This document shows, piece by piece, positions 44,869-55,839 of a DNA stretch of 64,000 nt (within the stretch, counting starts at the first letter, position 1; the number at the start of each line of letters is the position of its first letter). Source of the stretch: Ischnura elegans (Eukaryota > Arthropoda > Insecta > Odonata > Coenagrionidae); NCBI RefSeq assembly GCF_921293095.1, contig NC_060251.1, positions 38,359,644 to 38,423,643 on the forward strand, written 5' to 3'. The notes beneath the pieces were generated by a model that was not told the origin of the DNA, made no database searches, and worked only from the letters and a program-made list of their open reading frames with translations. A program made the translations under genes and the position numbers.

Positions 44869-45013
44869 CCACTCACTTTTCGCCCTGATCTTCCTCGATT
44901 GTCTTCTTCCTCTAATCGCCGGACGGCGACTGAAGGCGTTGGAGAAGCTCTCTGGTGCCTGAAGCGAATGGATTTAATTTTATGGATGGGGGAGATCAGA
45001 CCGAGCGCAGAAA

Positions 45014-45345
45014 TTTTGGATGGCCAGCGGTGGAAGAGGCTGACGGTCTGCGGGTAGATTTTTACAGAGCCGAACACCGGTTGCAGCAGATGTGAAGTAG
45101 CGGATGAAGTTTGGCATCGATGGGAGAAATCCAGAGCTCACCTTCTATCCCATGTGAGGGAAAGGGTTTTCCCAAACTTATCGTATTTTGGATTTTATTT
45201 ATTTTATTTGGAGAGTTTAGAGCACTTCTAAAAGCTAAGATTTTTGCATTAAAATCCGAAAATTCAAGAGCGATGGGGTGAAATTTATCCATGTTAAAAT
45301 AAATAATTGCAATTTTCCACAATGGGGAACTTTCATGGGTCGTCG
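45014..45345. repeat. Repeat upstream of lipase exon 1, shared with 16241-16640
   Basis: Begins GCAGAAATTTTGGATGG, 146 bases upstream of the exon 1 ATG. It matches the block next to the LINE at 16241 for about 200 bases, including TATCCCATSTGAGGGAAAGG-like sequence. The part 45256-45330 is inverted relative to 16540-16590. It may supply promoter or 5' untranslated sequence to the gene, but nothing in the sequence proves that. Confidence 0.55.
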
Positions 45346-45349
45346 ATTG

Positions 45350-46021
45350 CTACAAAAACTATTTTGAACAGGCAAAATTGATATTTTAGCTCGATAAAAT
45401 ACCTAAATTTTCTCCATTCATCATAAAAAGAAACAAAAAATTGACTTCAACATTGAGAAATATTTCTGTGATCCGACCACTGCGCGAAGACACCTGAGCT
45501 CTGCCGAAGCTAAGCGTGACATAGGTGTCTTAACTGTCATCGGGAGTCGGGAAATACTCTGAGCGTATGCTGTAAACATTGTTTTAAGGGAGGACTTATC
45601 CGCTCATTGTCACTTGTGTATGTGCTGGTATCCTTGGTATGTTTTGCTATTGCTATTTTGCCACGATTATTACTTGAGATACTGAAAATGCGACATCAGG
45701 ATGATGAAGTACAAGCGTTTCACTTCGTATGTTTCAGTTTTCAGAAAAATAGATGATAACATTGCCGCTCGTTTCAATAGTACACCTGAAATTCATCTAC
45801 ATCTACATACTAACACGCAAGCCGCCTAAAAGGCGTGTGGCAGAGAGAGTTATGACACCAGCCTTTTTTTAGGACACCAAAAATGCCACGACCTCCATGG
45901 AATTTGTTATGACAAATTATTGCTGTACGGCGGCGAAAAATCGAGATTTAAAAGAAACCTGTAATACTGGAGGAGAACGATCGTGAACTTACGAGCCGTG
46001 CTGTTGAATTTAGCAACGCTG
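45350..46021. other. Gene-free stretch with a common arthropod repeat
   Basis: At 45790-45860 CATCTACATCTACATACTAA followed by CGCAAGCCGCCTAAAAGG and GTGTGGCAGAG resembles a widespread arthropod repeat. The rest has no recognised feature. Confidence 0.4.
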
Positions 46022-46140
46022 TACAGTGGACGAAATTAGAAAAAAAGTTTGACAAAACCCTAAATTTTCACAATGTTTCTGGAAAACAAAAATGGTATAG
46101 TCTGATAGTGTTATGTCTGAGTATCTATTTAAACATTTGG
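46022..46140 (+). mobile_element. Transib-like terminal fragment
   Basis: TACAGTGGACGAAATTAGAA, then AAAGTTTGACAAAACCCTAA, TTTTCAC and ATAGTCTGATAGTG, parallels the left end of the Transib at 58531 (CACAGTGGGCGGAAATCGAA, then AGCTGGCCAAAACCCCAA, TTTTTCAC). It is diverged, with the first heptamer base changed to T. The remainder of the element is not seen; copy C begins about 60 bases later. Confidence 0.55.
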
Positions 46141-46249
46141 TTTATCGATGGTGTCAGCGGAAGCCGTTGAAATTGATAAAAAGTAGTGAAATTCCATTTC
46201 CCCATTCATGCAATCATTGTCCCACTCAATCTTTCCCAAAGTCACTTAC

Positions 46250-46387
46250 TGTAAACGTTACTCCATTCAAAAACTGCTTCAAGTAAGTCACGGATAGTTA
46301 TATTCTGGCCAGGAATATACTCTCAAGGCTGCTTCATGAAACGGCGATGAGTGCAGGGAATACAACACAGACTGCCGCTGTGTTCAT
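46250..46387 (-). pseudogene. Decayed lipase exon 1 copy
   Basis: Reads MNTAAVCVVFPALIAVS then a stop where the 22586-22744 copy has Arg, with a second stop about 11 codons later. Length (138 bases) and the gtaagt donor are kept. It lies 1.4 kb upstream of the intact exon 1 at 44716-44868. Confidence 0.75.
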
Positions 46388-47224
46388 AGTTCCCCTTCCG
46401 GCCTTTATTTGTGATGAAGACTGGTGCCCTGTTAAGTTCTTTTTAATAACCCTCGGGCGGGCTCTTGTGTACCAGCTCATACAGATTGGTTATCGTTCAG
46501 GTCAATATCGGCCCCATTTGTTTTCTTACCCGCAGGTGACCCAAAATTTCTTACCTTATCCTCTCCATATGTATCGCGAGTATTTGGAGCGTAACAAAGA
46601 AAACAGAAATGATTTGCAGGTAATTATAATGCATTGACAACTCACTGGTTCCCTTCCTCTTGCATACAATTATGATAATTCCTCAAGCTACCAAACAGCT
46701 ACTCCAATGTCACCATACGCTCTGATATGTTTGATATTGTTTTCTTCCATGGGAGATATGCTCCTGTGAACAACCAGTGGTCATTGCTGTACTAGAGGCA
46801 ATACGAAATCAATGGGCACATTAAGTGAATGGCAGTCATATTCTACTGTGATTGAAATGGTTATTTCTGGAAACTTAATGCCAAACTAACAGGAATAAAA
46901 TTAATTTTTTTGAGCCTGTCAGTAGTCTCTAAATAAAATGCTTCATATAAAACGAAAAACGTTAGCCACATGTTCTTCTATGACACTCAATTTATTTTTT
47001 AAATAAATGCAGTATCTGATATATGCACGCTTACTGGAGTAGCTGCAATTGAGGTTAATAGTAGAACACGAGCCCAACGTTATTCGTTGCATATGAAGCA
47101 ATTAATTTGGAGACTGTTAGGCGCATAGAAAATTTTAATTTTTACTTTAAGTGCGCGAGATAAACGGTGTTTGTTAAAAAATATATTTTTATGGTGTAAT
47201 GGTACTTCTTTCGATGATAATGAC

Positions 47225-47450
47225 ATTGCGAGATGTGGGGGTGGAGAAGAATGGAGAGGGTGAAGTGGACGGAGAGGAGGAGGGAGGACGAAGTGCAGGA
47301 CATGGTGGGTGAGGAGAGGTAGCTTCTAAATGAGATACAGATGAGACAATGTATGTGTGGAGGGAGTAGGTACTTAGTTGGGAGGAGATGTTGAAAACGG
47401 TGTTAGAGGGTATAATGTTAGGTAAACGAGGGAGATGAAGGAACGGACAG
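47225..47450 (+). mobile_element. Non-LTR 3' fragment (copy C)
   Basis: Same fragment as 236-450, sharing with it the junction GGGAGATGAAGGAACGGACA, which B lacks. Confidence 0.75.
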
Positions 47451-47799
47451 TATTTTCTCACCCTGCATATGTTTCTCAATTATAAAACTCTCGTCGCGGT
47501 TTACACACTTTCTTAATTACTTTACGTCTATATTTTACTATAATACCCTTTAGCTATTGCAACCTTAACGTATTAACTTAGTGCACGTACGTAGTTTGAA
47601 GAAGATAACTTATCTTGAAGATAATATTTGGGAGTAATGTATTTTGTTTGCTTCGGTTTTCACGTCGATACAGCGTTCGAAATTTATTTACTCAACCACG
47701 CGCTGCATTTAAAGCTGATAAAACGGAAAATGTGTCGCAGTATTCATTATGCGTGCAAAGGGGGGAGAGTGCGAGGGATAAGGAGGAATAATGACAAGA

Positions 47800-48045
47800 A
47801 GTTTGGACCTTGGGGTGGGGGTGGAGGCCCTCGGGTGACATGACTTAGTGCGAGGGCTACACGCTCAGAGACAGAGACAAGGGGCAGTGTTCGGCGAGAC
47901 ATCAACCGAGAAGCATCTATTCTGTGATGTGAACCATTTTTATTTGTTAATACATTCCACTAAGTATGTTTACGGGTTTTTCATTTCATTAAAGTTACCT
48001 CCCTTGGACAAGTCGGTTTGAAGACGCGTGTTTAATATCGAACAC
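47800..48045. mobile_element. Copy-C-specific insertion of ~240 bp, LTR-like
   Basis: Copy A (about 818) runs from TGACAAG directly into GAAAAAAACC, while copy C has about 240 bases between. The insert ends near ATCGAACACAAGG and holds CATTTCATTAAAGTTACC. ACAAG occurs at both edges, which could be a 5-bp duplication. A solo LTR is possible, but TG...CA ends do not line up with that duplication. Confidence 0.3.
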
Positions 48046-48399
48046 AAGGAAAAAAAACATTTGGGAAGGAACATTCCCAAGTATGTTAACAGCTACCCCT
48101 TTTCCCCACTCCACCTGCATGCTCTTGGAATTGTCCGTCGCTAGTACTCATTCCACATCCATCGGACTTTTTACTTATTCTACTATCCTATTACCTTTCT
48201 CCCACACCCCTTTTTCTACATATGCAGATTATTTCAGCAGGAATCCGCAATACTTCATGAGGTAGTTGAGGAGACAATTTTGAGCAATTTTTTTCATGAA
48301 TATGGGGTCGAAACTCCTTAGTTATTGAGCTATAGCAAAGCAAACACTTTTAAATGCACTTTGAAGTTACCTTGAGAATGGGGTTTCTTTGGTATCCAG

Positions 48400-48860
48400 C
48401 ATCACAAAAGGTGAGATTTCAGCAATTATATTGTCATTCAAAGCTCTCGAGTAATTGAGTTCAGAGATAATTGTTTCAGACAATTATAATCATGAATTTT
48501 TGTCCAACATACATTATTTAATTTCCTTATAACACCATAAAATTTACGATTACAATTGCCTAAAACAATCTATCTCACAATGGGTGAGATTCCGCAATTA
48601 TATTGTCATTCAAAGCTCTCGAGTAATTAAGTTCCAAGAAATTTTTTCAGACAATTATAATCATACATTTCCGTCCAACCTTCATTATATAATGACCTCA
48701 AAAATCCAGAAAATATGCGATTAAAATTGTTTGAAACAATTAATCTCACAATGGGTTAGATTCTACAATTGTCATTCAAATCACTTGTGTAATTAAGTTC
48801 AAAGAAAATTTTTTAGGCAATTAGAATCATACATTTTCGTCCAACCTTAATTATTTATGT
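48400..48860. repeat. Local triplication of a ~190-bp unit in copy C
   Basis: The segment (A/G)TGGGT(G/T)AGATT, then CATTCAAAGCTCTCGAGTAA, then CAATTATAATCAT, occurs three times head to tail with about 180-195 base spacing. Copies A and B have it once. A related piece also lies in the second lipase gene's intron 4 (62920-63015). Confidence 0.6.
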
Positions 48861-49833
48861 CCTTATAAATCCTGGGTATTAATTACAATGTCGAAAAGAC
48901 TGGATACCCAGGAAGATCCGTTTTCATGGTGACTGCACAGACCATCCAAAAATATTATTTCGTTGCCATAGCTCAGTTACTAAAGAAGTTGCGACCCCAT
49001 GTTTATGCACAAAAAATGCTCAAAATGTCTCCCCTACCCTCTCCTGAAGTATTGCAGATTCTTCCTTCAACACCCTGTATACATACATACGACAAGCTGT
49101 GGATATTTTATAAAAGCGATAAAAATGGAGCGAAGAGACAGTATAAATGAAGCATATTTGGGACGCACTGGGGTCCCCACTATGTAGTCCACTTGGCCAG
49201 AGCAGTGTGCTTGGTAATTCATGAACGAAATTACTATGAATTACCCATAATATCCCACGGAGCTTTGAGTGCAGCGTTCTTCTTTTTCTTCGTGCCAATA
49301 GGATATGCATATACCAATACGATATGCCTCCTTACATACAGTATACCGTAACCAAGTTTTATGCTATGTCACCCGCAGATGTTGCACTGAGGCCAGCCTT
49401 AGCTTTTGTGAATGAATTTTAAAACGCAGACTTGCAGTAGTGGCTAATTATACTACATAAAATGGTAACTTTTTCGGACCCTCTCACTACTATTGGGAGG
49501 TTTCCCTCTAGGTCCTCTACCTAACCCCCCACTCCATATCCCTATCTAAGTGCTGACTTGCTGTGATCATTGTTCCTACCTATTTTTCGTGAATGAAAAT
49601 CCAAGCTTATCAAACAGACTGACTATTTTAAATCTTTGTTTTGATGAAAAAAACACGTCTTTCTTGATATCGAGTTGGCAAGGATTTTCCTTTTATTGTC
49701 TGCTCATCTTTAGATGTCCTAATCAATCCCTCCGTCCTTCGCAAACACTCTGTATCACTATGGACACACTAAATCTTCCATTAGTTCCATAATATTTCGC
49801 CATCCTCCCCCTCTACAATGTCCCAGTATTTAA

Positions 49834-52389
49834 CCCATTGGCTTAGTATTTTTTGAGCGTTTCCCTTACCGAGGATTACGATTTATTTCAGCCAAATTCT
49901 TTAAATGAATAATATTTTTTATCTACGTATATAATGTTGCTATTTACTTGAAAATTTCACTTAACTACAATGAAACAATTTCGAACGTTATTTAATTTTT
50001 TGTTACAAGAAGTTTGAATTTACAAAGCGATATTATTAACAATAGCAAAATTGTAACTTTTTACAACAATTGTTGTAATAATGCAACAAAGTGAAATTTC
50101 GAAGGTAAAATTGGAAAAAGTAATAGTGGTACGTGTGTTTTTATAAATATTTCTTTTTAACAGTGATCAAATCACTTATATGGAAACAATCAAACGTTGA
50201 ATTCATTTCAGGAAATCTGTAAAAAAAATTTTGACTTATCAGTTCCTTGAGTGAAAGTTGCCATCATACTTTGTTTTTATTCGTATTTAATGTTAAATGT
50301 ATATTTCTGGTTGGTAGGTACTCTGAACAATAATATAAACTAATACTATTTAATGTAAATTTCGTTATCTTCATGGTTTTTTGGTATAAAAATCCTTGAA
50401 GCATTCGGGTATTTGAAGAGCAACACAGCTCTGCTCACACTCCCTCCGACTTTCACTATATTTCAAACTGGAGACAATATCCTGAGGAACTTTCACAAAT
50501 GTTGTAAAACTTTATCCAAAATCTATCTCTCTTGTTGCGGTTTTACTTCTAAAACTAAGTCTGCCTTGAGACTTCATAAGGCTTTCATCGACAGCAAGAT
50601 TTTGTGAAGGGCAATATATATATAGACTGAAATTTTTTGTTCACTTACTGAATGATGGGAGAAATATTTCTTAGCCTGTCATTTTCATCGAGAGTTGAAT
50701 TATCAGTGAAATGCAAAAATTTAGACAGCAATAGAAAGCGTTGATAGGGCATTACTTTACCGAAGAAAGGAGTTTCAGTGACCGCTCGCGGACTCCAATA
50801 CTTTTGAATTTTATTTTTCTTCACCTGTGCCATCAAAACACACAATGCAAAATATGCTCGTAATTCTTCAGAAGTGGTTGGAAACCATTCGCCCATCAAA
50901 CTACTTCTGCGATTCATCGCTGCATTCAAAAACGTTTCAGCAAATCTGGTGGTCTCTTGGCAGATCAACTCCCAAAAGTCAGGTTGCAAAAAAGCGTAAA
51001 AAATAATCCCGTTCATTGGCATTTTCCGGAAAATGCCGAAGCATTCTCGAGTTCATGCCAGGTGCACCACAAAAATTAAACTTTTTCACGAGGTTATTAC
51101 ATGTATTCCACATTCAGCTGTCTTCCTTTACTTTTTTTCTTTACTGGTTGACGCTCAACCTCTTCTTCACTAGAGTCCTCGCTACCTGTCTCACAGTCCG
51201 CGGTTTCATTGGTGCTCCCCCGCTCATCGGACGAATCTTCATCACCACTACCTATACTATTACTGTCAAACAGAGCATTCTCGATATCGGTACTCTCACA
51301 GTAATTCATTTTTCTGCTTGCCATTTTCGCTAGGAGCACAAACACCGACGAAATAAAGCCTTACGTGCTTCCGAACTGACCATCTGAATGCCAAACCCAG
51401 GGTTTATATAGCCGTAGAGAAGAGAAGAATGTCTTACAATGTGATTAGTTCTGATAATGTAACGTGAGCAACAAAGGTCTGAGTAAGAAGCAAATTGATA
51501 AAAAAGCTAACGAAAACAAAGTAATTGCTTCTCACCAATTTTCAACCCAGAAAAGAAGGTTCTCAAATAACTGCGTATTATATTACCAGAGACATGAATC
51601 CGATATCAAAACACAATTGTCAGCTAAGTATAAAGAAATAAAACACCTGTATAAGGATCAGGTTAGGCACCTGCAGTGGAAGTGAAACACAACACTACGT
51701 CAGCATTGATAGTAAACCGATAGGTGATTTTGAAAGGGAGACGGGCCTCTGCGGCCATCTGCGGGAGAAAGAGAGGTTCATAATCCGAAATGAACTGCTC
51801 ACTTGCAAGGCAATAATACTAAGTGATTCGTGAAATTGATAACTAGACATTACAAAGTAATATCATTACAGCCGTTTGTCGGTCATGTCATGCACGCACG
51901 AAGCCAAATTTCAGTCATTTCAATGGGTGCGTCTGAGTCCACGAAAACGAAGTGGTCTCGTTTATGTGTCCTTCTTATCGTCAGCAGAGATGAATAGACA
52001 GTCAAAAAATTGCCTCCGATAAATACTAAAGGTAATCACTTTGAAAAAAATTGCATAAACAGTGAATAATAAGTGCCTATGAAAGGCAACGGCTAGGCCT
52101 TCATCTGTGAGGAAAAATAACTGGCGGAAAGACGCACCCCTAAAAAATGGCAGTTATACATTTCGAGGTAAAGAGTAAAAATACCGAAAAATGATAGCTG
52201 CAAATGCATTTGACCTAAAGAACAATGTTTCTGTGATACAAATGTTAAGATTTCATCCAAATATTTTATTTCGTTAATTAATTAGGCGTGTTGAAAGACA
52301 GCGCTGCATTCAACCGGCGAATCGCCGGCTCTTTAGTTTACGGCAAAGTCCCGTAGGCCGGCGAATCGCCGTCTCTTTAAGCCAATGGG
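49834..52389 (-). mobile_element. piggyBac element, 2556 bp, TTAA duplication
   Basis: Flanked by TTAA (49830-49833 and 52390-52393). Copies A and B have CAGTATTTCAG / CAGTAATTTAG with no insertion. Inverted termini CCCATTGGCTTA begin with the CCC typical of piggyBac. The right subterminal part repeats GGCGAATCGCC palindromes with GCTCTTTAG / GTCTCTTTAA. The transposase is read on the minus strand and is broken. Confidence 0.88.
50410..51324 (-). pseudogene. piggyBac transposase, truncated and frameshifted
   Basis: Minus-strand order: an acidic Ser/Glu-rich N-terminus from MASRKMNYCES (about 51324) to a Lys-rich VKKKSKGR; then 51022-50645 with the family domain (FWELICQETTRFAE, YFALCVLMAQVKK, RFLLLSKFLHFTDN, DRLRNISPII). 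Then AVDESLMKSQGRLSF (about 50600-50560), holding the first catalytic Asp at 50587-50589. A frameshift and stop follow within 25 codons. The remaining catalytic Asp residues and the Cys-rich end are missing, so the element is inactive. Confidence 0.85.
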
Positions 52390-52643
52390 TTAAGCTCTAT
52401 ACCTCCTTTTGATGGGTCACAGGAAGCGATGATCTGGTTTTAATTAGAGAACAGTGTTTGAGTAAATGTTAAAGCGACATCTATCATAGGGAAAAGTTCT
52501 CTAGTGTTCTATGTTCAGCTCTGGCATCGGAACTGTGGCGCCACACGTACGAGTGATTGGCCTTGAAGCCGTTATGGTGGTACCAAATCTCCACGGCCTC
52601 TTCCAATGTGGTTACTTATTGTTATGGTTTTTAGTGGTTAAAA

Positions 52644-53948
52644 TCTATATATATAAAAGGAAGTCGAAAATTGTGTTAGTAAGAACACTTATAACTTGAG
52701 AACGGCTACACCGATTTTAATGATATTATGACATGTAGGACATATATAAAATAGGATAATTTCACAAAAATATTCACCTTTTTCTTAGGGATGTGTGTTT
52801 TGTAAGTGATATGCATTCGTGATAACTATTAACAAATCGCATGGTCAGTCTATCAGTTTTTGTGATGTTTGTGCTCATGTGCTAATGAAAACCCATGATT
52901 TTCTCATGGTCAATTATACGTGGCATGAATACGAGTCGGTAAACCATCCGCCGTATTTCTTCCTTTGATTCAAGGGCGCAGCTAGGAATTAAGGATTGGG
53001 GGTTTTACGCGCAGCTAATACTACGGGTCTGTAGGGTAGGTATAGAAAACTCGCTAAGGTAAGCGGGAGGTGTGGGGGCCCTCTCCCAGGCATTTTTTAA
53101 GATAAATGGTTCAAAATAGTGGATTTTGCGGCTGTGTGAATAGTTATATATGTTTTGTTTGTTACTCATCCGTCCCCCTAATATTAGTTACAAAATGTTT
53201 TGTAAAAAAATTCTCTGAGCTCTTGGGGGGTTTTATCCCCCAAAAACCTCCCTCGCTGCGTCACTGCTTCGCTTCGCTATATTCATTTAGCTTCATACTC
53301 TTTATCTTGCCCCTGATAACAAAACAAAAACTGTTGTTTATCAGAATGTGCTTGACGCAAGACATTAAACCGGAATTGGCACACCGTGGTGCGCTTACGC
53401 AGGCAGCACGTTTACGCAGTGCATTTTTTCCAAGCAGAGATACTATACCTTGCGCGTCTAAAGACATTTGATACAAATGCTGGTTCATGGGGGCTTTTCT
53501 TATACAATTTTGAGCATCAGTCAAGCGTCGGTCTAGCGTTGTGTTCACCTGCCCCGTGAACGGGCCAAGTTTACGCAACAGACTAAACATTTTTATGGTT
53601 AATAACACAAATAACCAACAATTGAATGCGTATAATTTTTATTTCATGAACTGCTTTATTAAACCACAATGCCCAAAATTTCTTAAGCTAAAACGTAAGA
53701 AAATTTGTTGAAAAAAATCCGCGTAATCGTGCTCCGATCCACCCTATGTAGATTCAATAAAGAAAATGTCTTTCTGACAAGCAATTTTGGTACTCATTTA
53801 CGTAGTTTTATTGAATTTGTATCCTTATTTTATTATAATAAATTAACCATGATTAAAAACGATACAGCCGCTCTTGATTTATAAATGGTGTAAGTAAACT
53901 GTAAGTTCATTGATTGTTAGGCGGTACGAAGTTCGCCGGGTCAGCTAG
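52644..53948 (+). mobile_element. Non-autonomous Helitron, 1305 bp
   Basis: It begins TCTATATATATAAAAGGAAG and continues GAGAACGGCTACACCGATTT, the standard insect Helitron 5' end. It ends with the hairpin GGCGGTACGAAGTTCGCC (53920-53937), then GGGTCAGCTAG. It sits between A (52643) and T (53949), as the family does, with no target duplication. No Rep-helicase is encoded. Confidence 0.9.
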
Positions 53949-53984
53949 TAAATTATAAATGACATGTTACAAGGAGATGTATTG

Positions 53985-54220
53985 CTACCATGACTCCCTA
54001 TTATTCCAACAGATATGCCAATTGAATGGAAACGGGTTCAATTTCCAATTAGATTGGCATTCACAATGACAAGTCTCAAGCCCAAACGATGTGTTTTTGT
54101 GGCTTTGAGGCACACCGTGTTCTTCAAACGGACAATTATACATGGCATGTTCACGCGTGGGAAAACAATAAAGCTTGTTAGTTTTGGCTAAAGATAGATT
54201 TACTAAAAATATCATAAACT
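53985..54220 (+). pseudogene. Helitron helicase C-terminal fragment, frameshifted
   Basis: The first part reads IPTDMPIEWKRVQFPIRLAF plus TMT. After a frameshift it continues GTPCSSNGQLYMACSRVGK, a stop, then LAKDRFTKNIINSI. These are the final motifs of Helitron Rep-helicases: QFPIRLAFAMT, the HGQLYVACSRV motif, and the TKNIV end. It lies immediately after the non-autonomous Helitron and may be the older element it landed next to. Confidence 0.82.
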
Positions 54221-54300
54221 CCATTGACCTAAGAGGCTGATAATGTTTTTTTTAATAGTCATAATTTGAGATAAAGATGTCATTTGACATGTATTAATTA

Positions 54301-54770
54301 CTAGCAGGCCACTCGGTGTTGCTCGGGAAGTATAGTACCCAGAGAATTGGTAAACTTGGGACTGGGAATTCATGGTCACATGGCAGGATTTTTAGGTAAA
54401 AGAACAGAGCAGGTCTGATGATGGTATACATATATAACAGCAAACAATGGAAACAATGATTTTTGTATATCGCGCACGGGATGAACTTACGCATACCCCA
54501 GAAAAAAGTTTTGCACCAAGAGTATTAACAGATAAGAGTAGATTTCTTTTAGTTATGTTTTACCAGACCGTGTCAAGGGTTTTGTCTACCCAGCAGGATT
54601 ACCAACCACAGAAGTTGCATGCCGTGACGTAATCAATGGTAATGAAATAAGGACGCAAAGAACTTGTCGAACAAAACCAAAAGTAGCACTACGTAATTTG
54701 GTAGCATGAGATGCACCAACGAACTAACTTTGGTTGACAAACAGACGTCCTCTTTTATATATATAAAAGA
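54301..54770 (-). mobile_element. Second non-autonomous Helitron, 470 bp
   Basis: On the minus strand it starts TCTTTTATATATATAAAAGA and ends CCCGAGCAACACCGAGTGG then CCTGCTAG, lying between A and T. The 3' end has a short CCGAG/CTCGG-type hairpin before CTAG. It is non-coding. Confidence 0.75.
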
Positions 54771-55325
54771 TAATAAAAGAACAATGAATTAAAAAAATGA
54801 ATGTTTACTGTTTCGTATAGGTCAACATCTTTCACAGCATTTTCTTCTTTTAGTCTTATACCACATCACCACACACTTACAATAAGTTAGCTATTTGTTT
54901 TTTGGCCACCAAAATACTGGGTGTTCATGAATGAATATCGGGGTTTTAGCGCTTTATAATATTTATTACATTATACTTACAGTTACAAATTATATGTCAA
55001 ATGAATTATAATTTATTTGATCGACGAATTTCAGCTTATTTACTTATTGAAGTAAGGAATATTATTAAAACTCTCAACTCATTACAAATCCAACATCGTA
55101 TACCTACCGCATGTACTGGGAAGACATTAAATCACTTTTTCACAAAGCTTTTTAAGATAATTGCTGCATAAATGTCAACACCCAACTTCAAATTGCTGCT
55201 TAAGTAGTCTGATAAGAATTGTTTCTTGAACGACATAGATCCTTTTCCACTTTCAAGAAATATTTTTGAATTCTCATATCCACTGAAAAATTAGCCGAGT
55301 GGTTGTAAGGCAAAAACAACGATAA
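54771..55325. other. Gene-free AT-rich stretch
   Basis: I see nothing recognisable here beyond simple AT-rich sequence. Confidence 0.4.
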
Positions 55326-55330
55326 CTAAA

Positions 55331-55399
55331 TATACAACAATTGCCATGAGAAAAATTCCCCCGGACCGGGAATCGAACCACGGACCTTTGGCTTTCCGT
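55331..55399 (-). mobile_element. SINE head in reverse orientation
   Basis: The reverse complement reads CGGAAAGCCAAAGGTCCGTGG, the B box GGTTCGATTCCCGG and the tail start TTTTTCTCATGGCAATTG. It is fused head to head with the plus-strand copy that follows at 55409. Confidence 0.65.
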
Positions 55400-55408
55400 G
55401 GTTCGATT

Positions 55409-55540
55409 GTGGTCTGCGCAGTGGCCCGGAAAGCCAAAGGTCCGTGGTTCGATTCCCGGTCCAGGGGAATTTTTTCTCATGGCCATTTTTTGCTGTATAT
55501 TTCACCGCCGTTCACGCGGCAGGTTTAGAAATATTACACA
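55409..55540 (+). mobile_element. tRNA-derived SINE, plus-strand copy
   Basis: GTGGTCTGCGCAGTGGCCCG, a B box (GGTTCGATTCCC), then TTTTTTCTCATGGCC and the conserved tail TATATTTCACCGCC, CACGCGGCAGGTTTAGAAAT. It is missing the first few bases of the head, as expected for the inverted junction. Confidence 0.75.
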
Positions 55541-55696
55541 TACCGCTTTGCGCGGCTTTAGCGCAGGTATGAGGCTCTCAACCGGTTGTGGCTTCTTGGA
55601 AGTCCTTTCTCCCTCGCGTTGCCATCCTTGATGGACCGCGAGGGCCTAACACCTAGTACCATGAGCCTCGGTATTATTGCCATGAGAATTAAAGAA

Positions 55697-55838
55697 CCTG
55701 GATAGCGTAGTGGTCTGCGCAGTGGCCCGGAAAGCCAAAGTTCCGTGGTTCGATTCCCGGTCCAGGGGAATTTTTCTCATGGCAATTGTTGTATATTTCA
55801 CCGCCGTTCACGCGGCAGGTTTAGAAATATTACAAACG
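55697..55838 (+). mobile_element. tRNA-derived SINE with complete head
   Basis: The head 55697-55766 begins CCTGGATAGCGTAGTGGTCT and ends GGTCCAGG. Its first and last seven bases pair as an acceptor stem, and GCGT/GCGC can form a D stem. Tail as in the other copies. The T-arm pairing is imperfect and three copies share a conserved tail, so this is a SINE and not a tRNA gene. Confidence 0.75.
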
Positions 55839-55839
55839 A

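Larger units (their letters stand above)
46200..52643. repeat. Segmental duplication copy C
   Basis: Matches copy B from CCCATTCATGCAATCATTGT (22538 with 46200), then both A and B from 46989. It is interrupted by a piggyBac element and cut off at 52643 by a Helitron insertion; the continuation seen in A (2909 onward) is not found after it. Copy C shares with A, against B, a deletion after the LINE fragment and the sequence that follows. Confidence 0.85.

Noticed and set aside
47800-48045. Definite solo LTR
   Set aside because: Ends compatible with TG...CA do not coincide with the possible ACAAG duplication, so it is only reported as LTR-like at low confidence.
55697-55766. Functional tRNA gene
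   Set aside because: The T arm pairs poorly, the base before the anticodon is not T, and several copies share a conserved non-tRNA tail. It is a SINE head.
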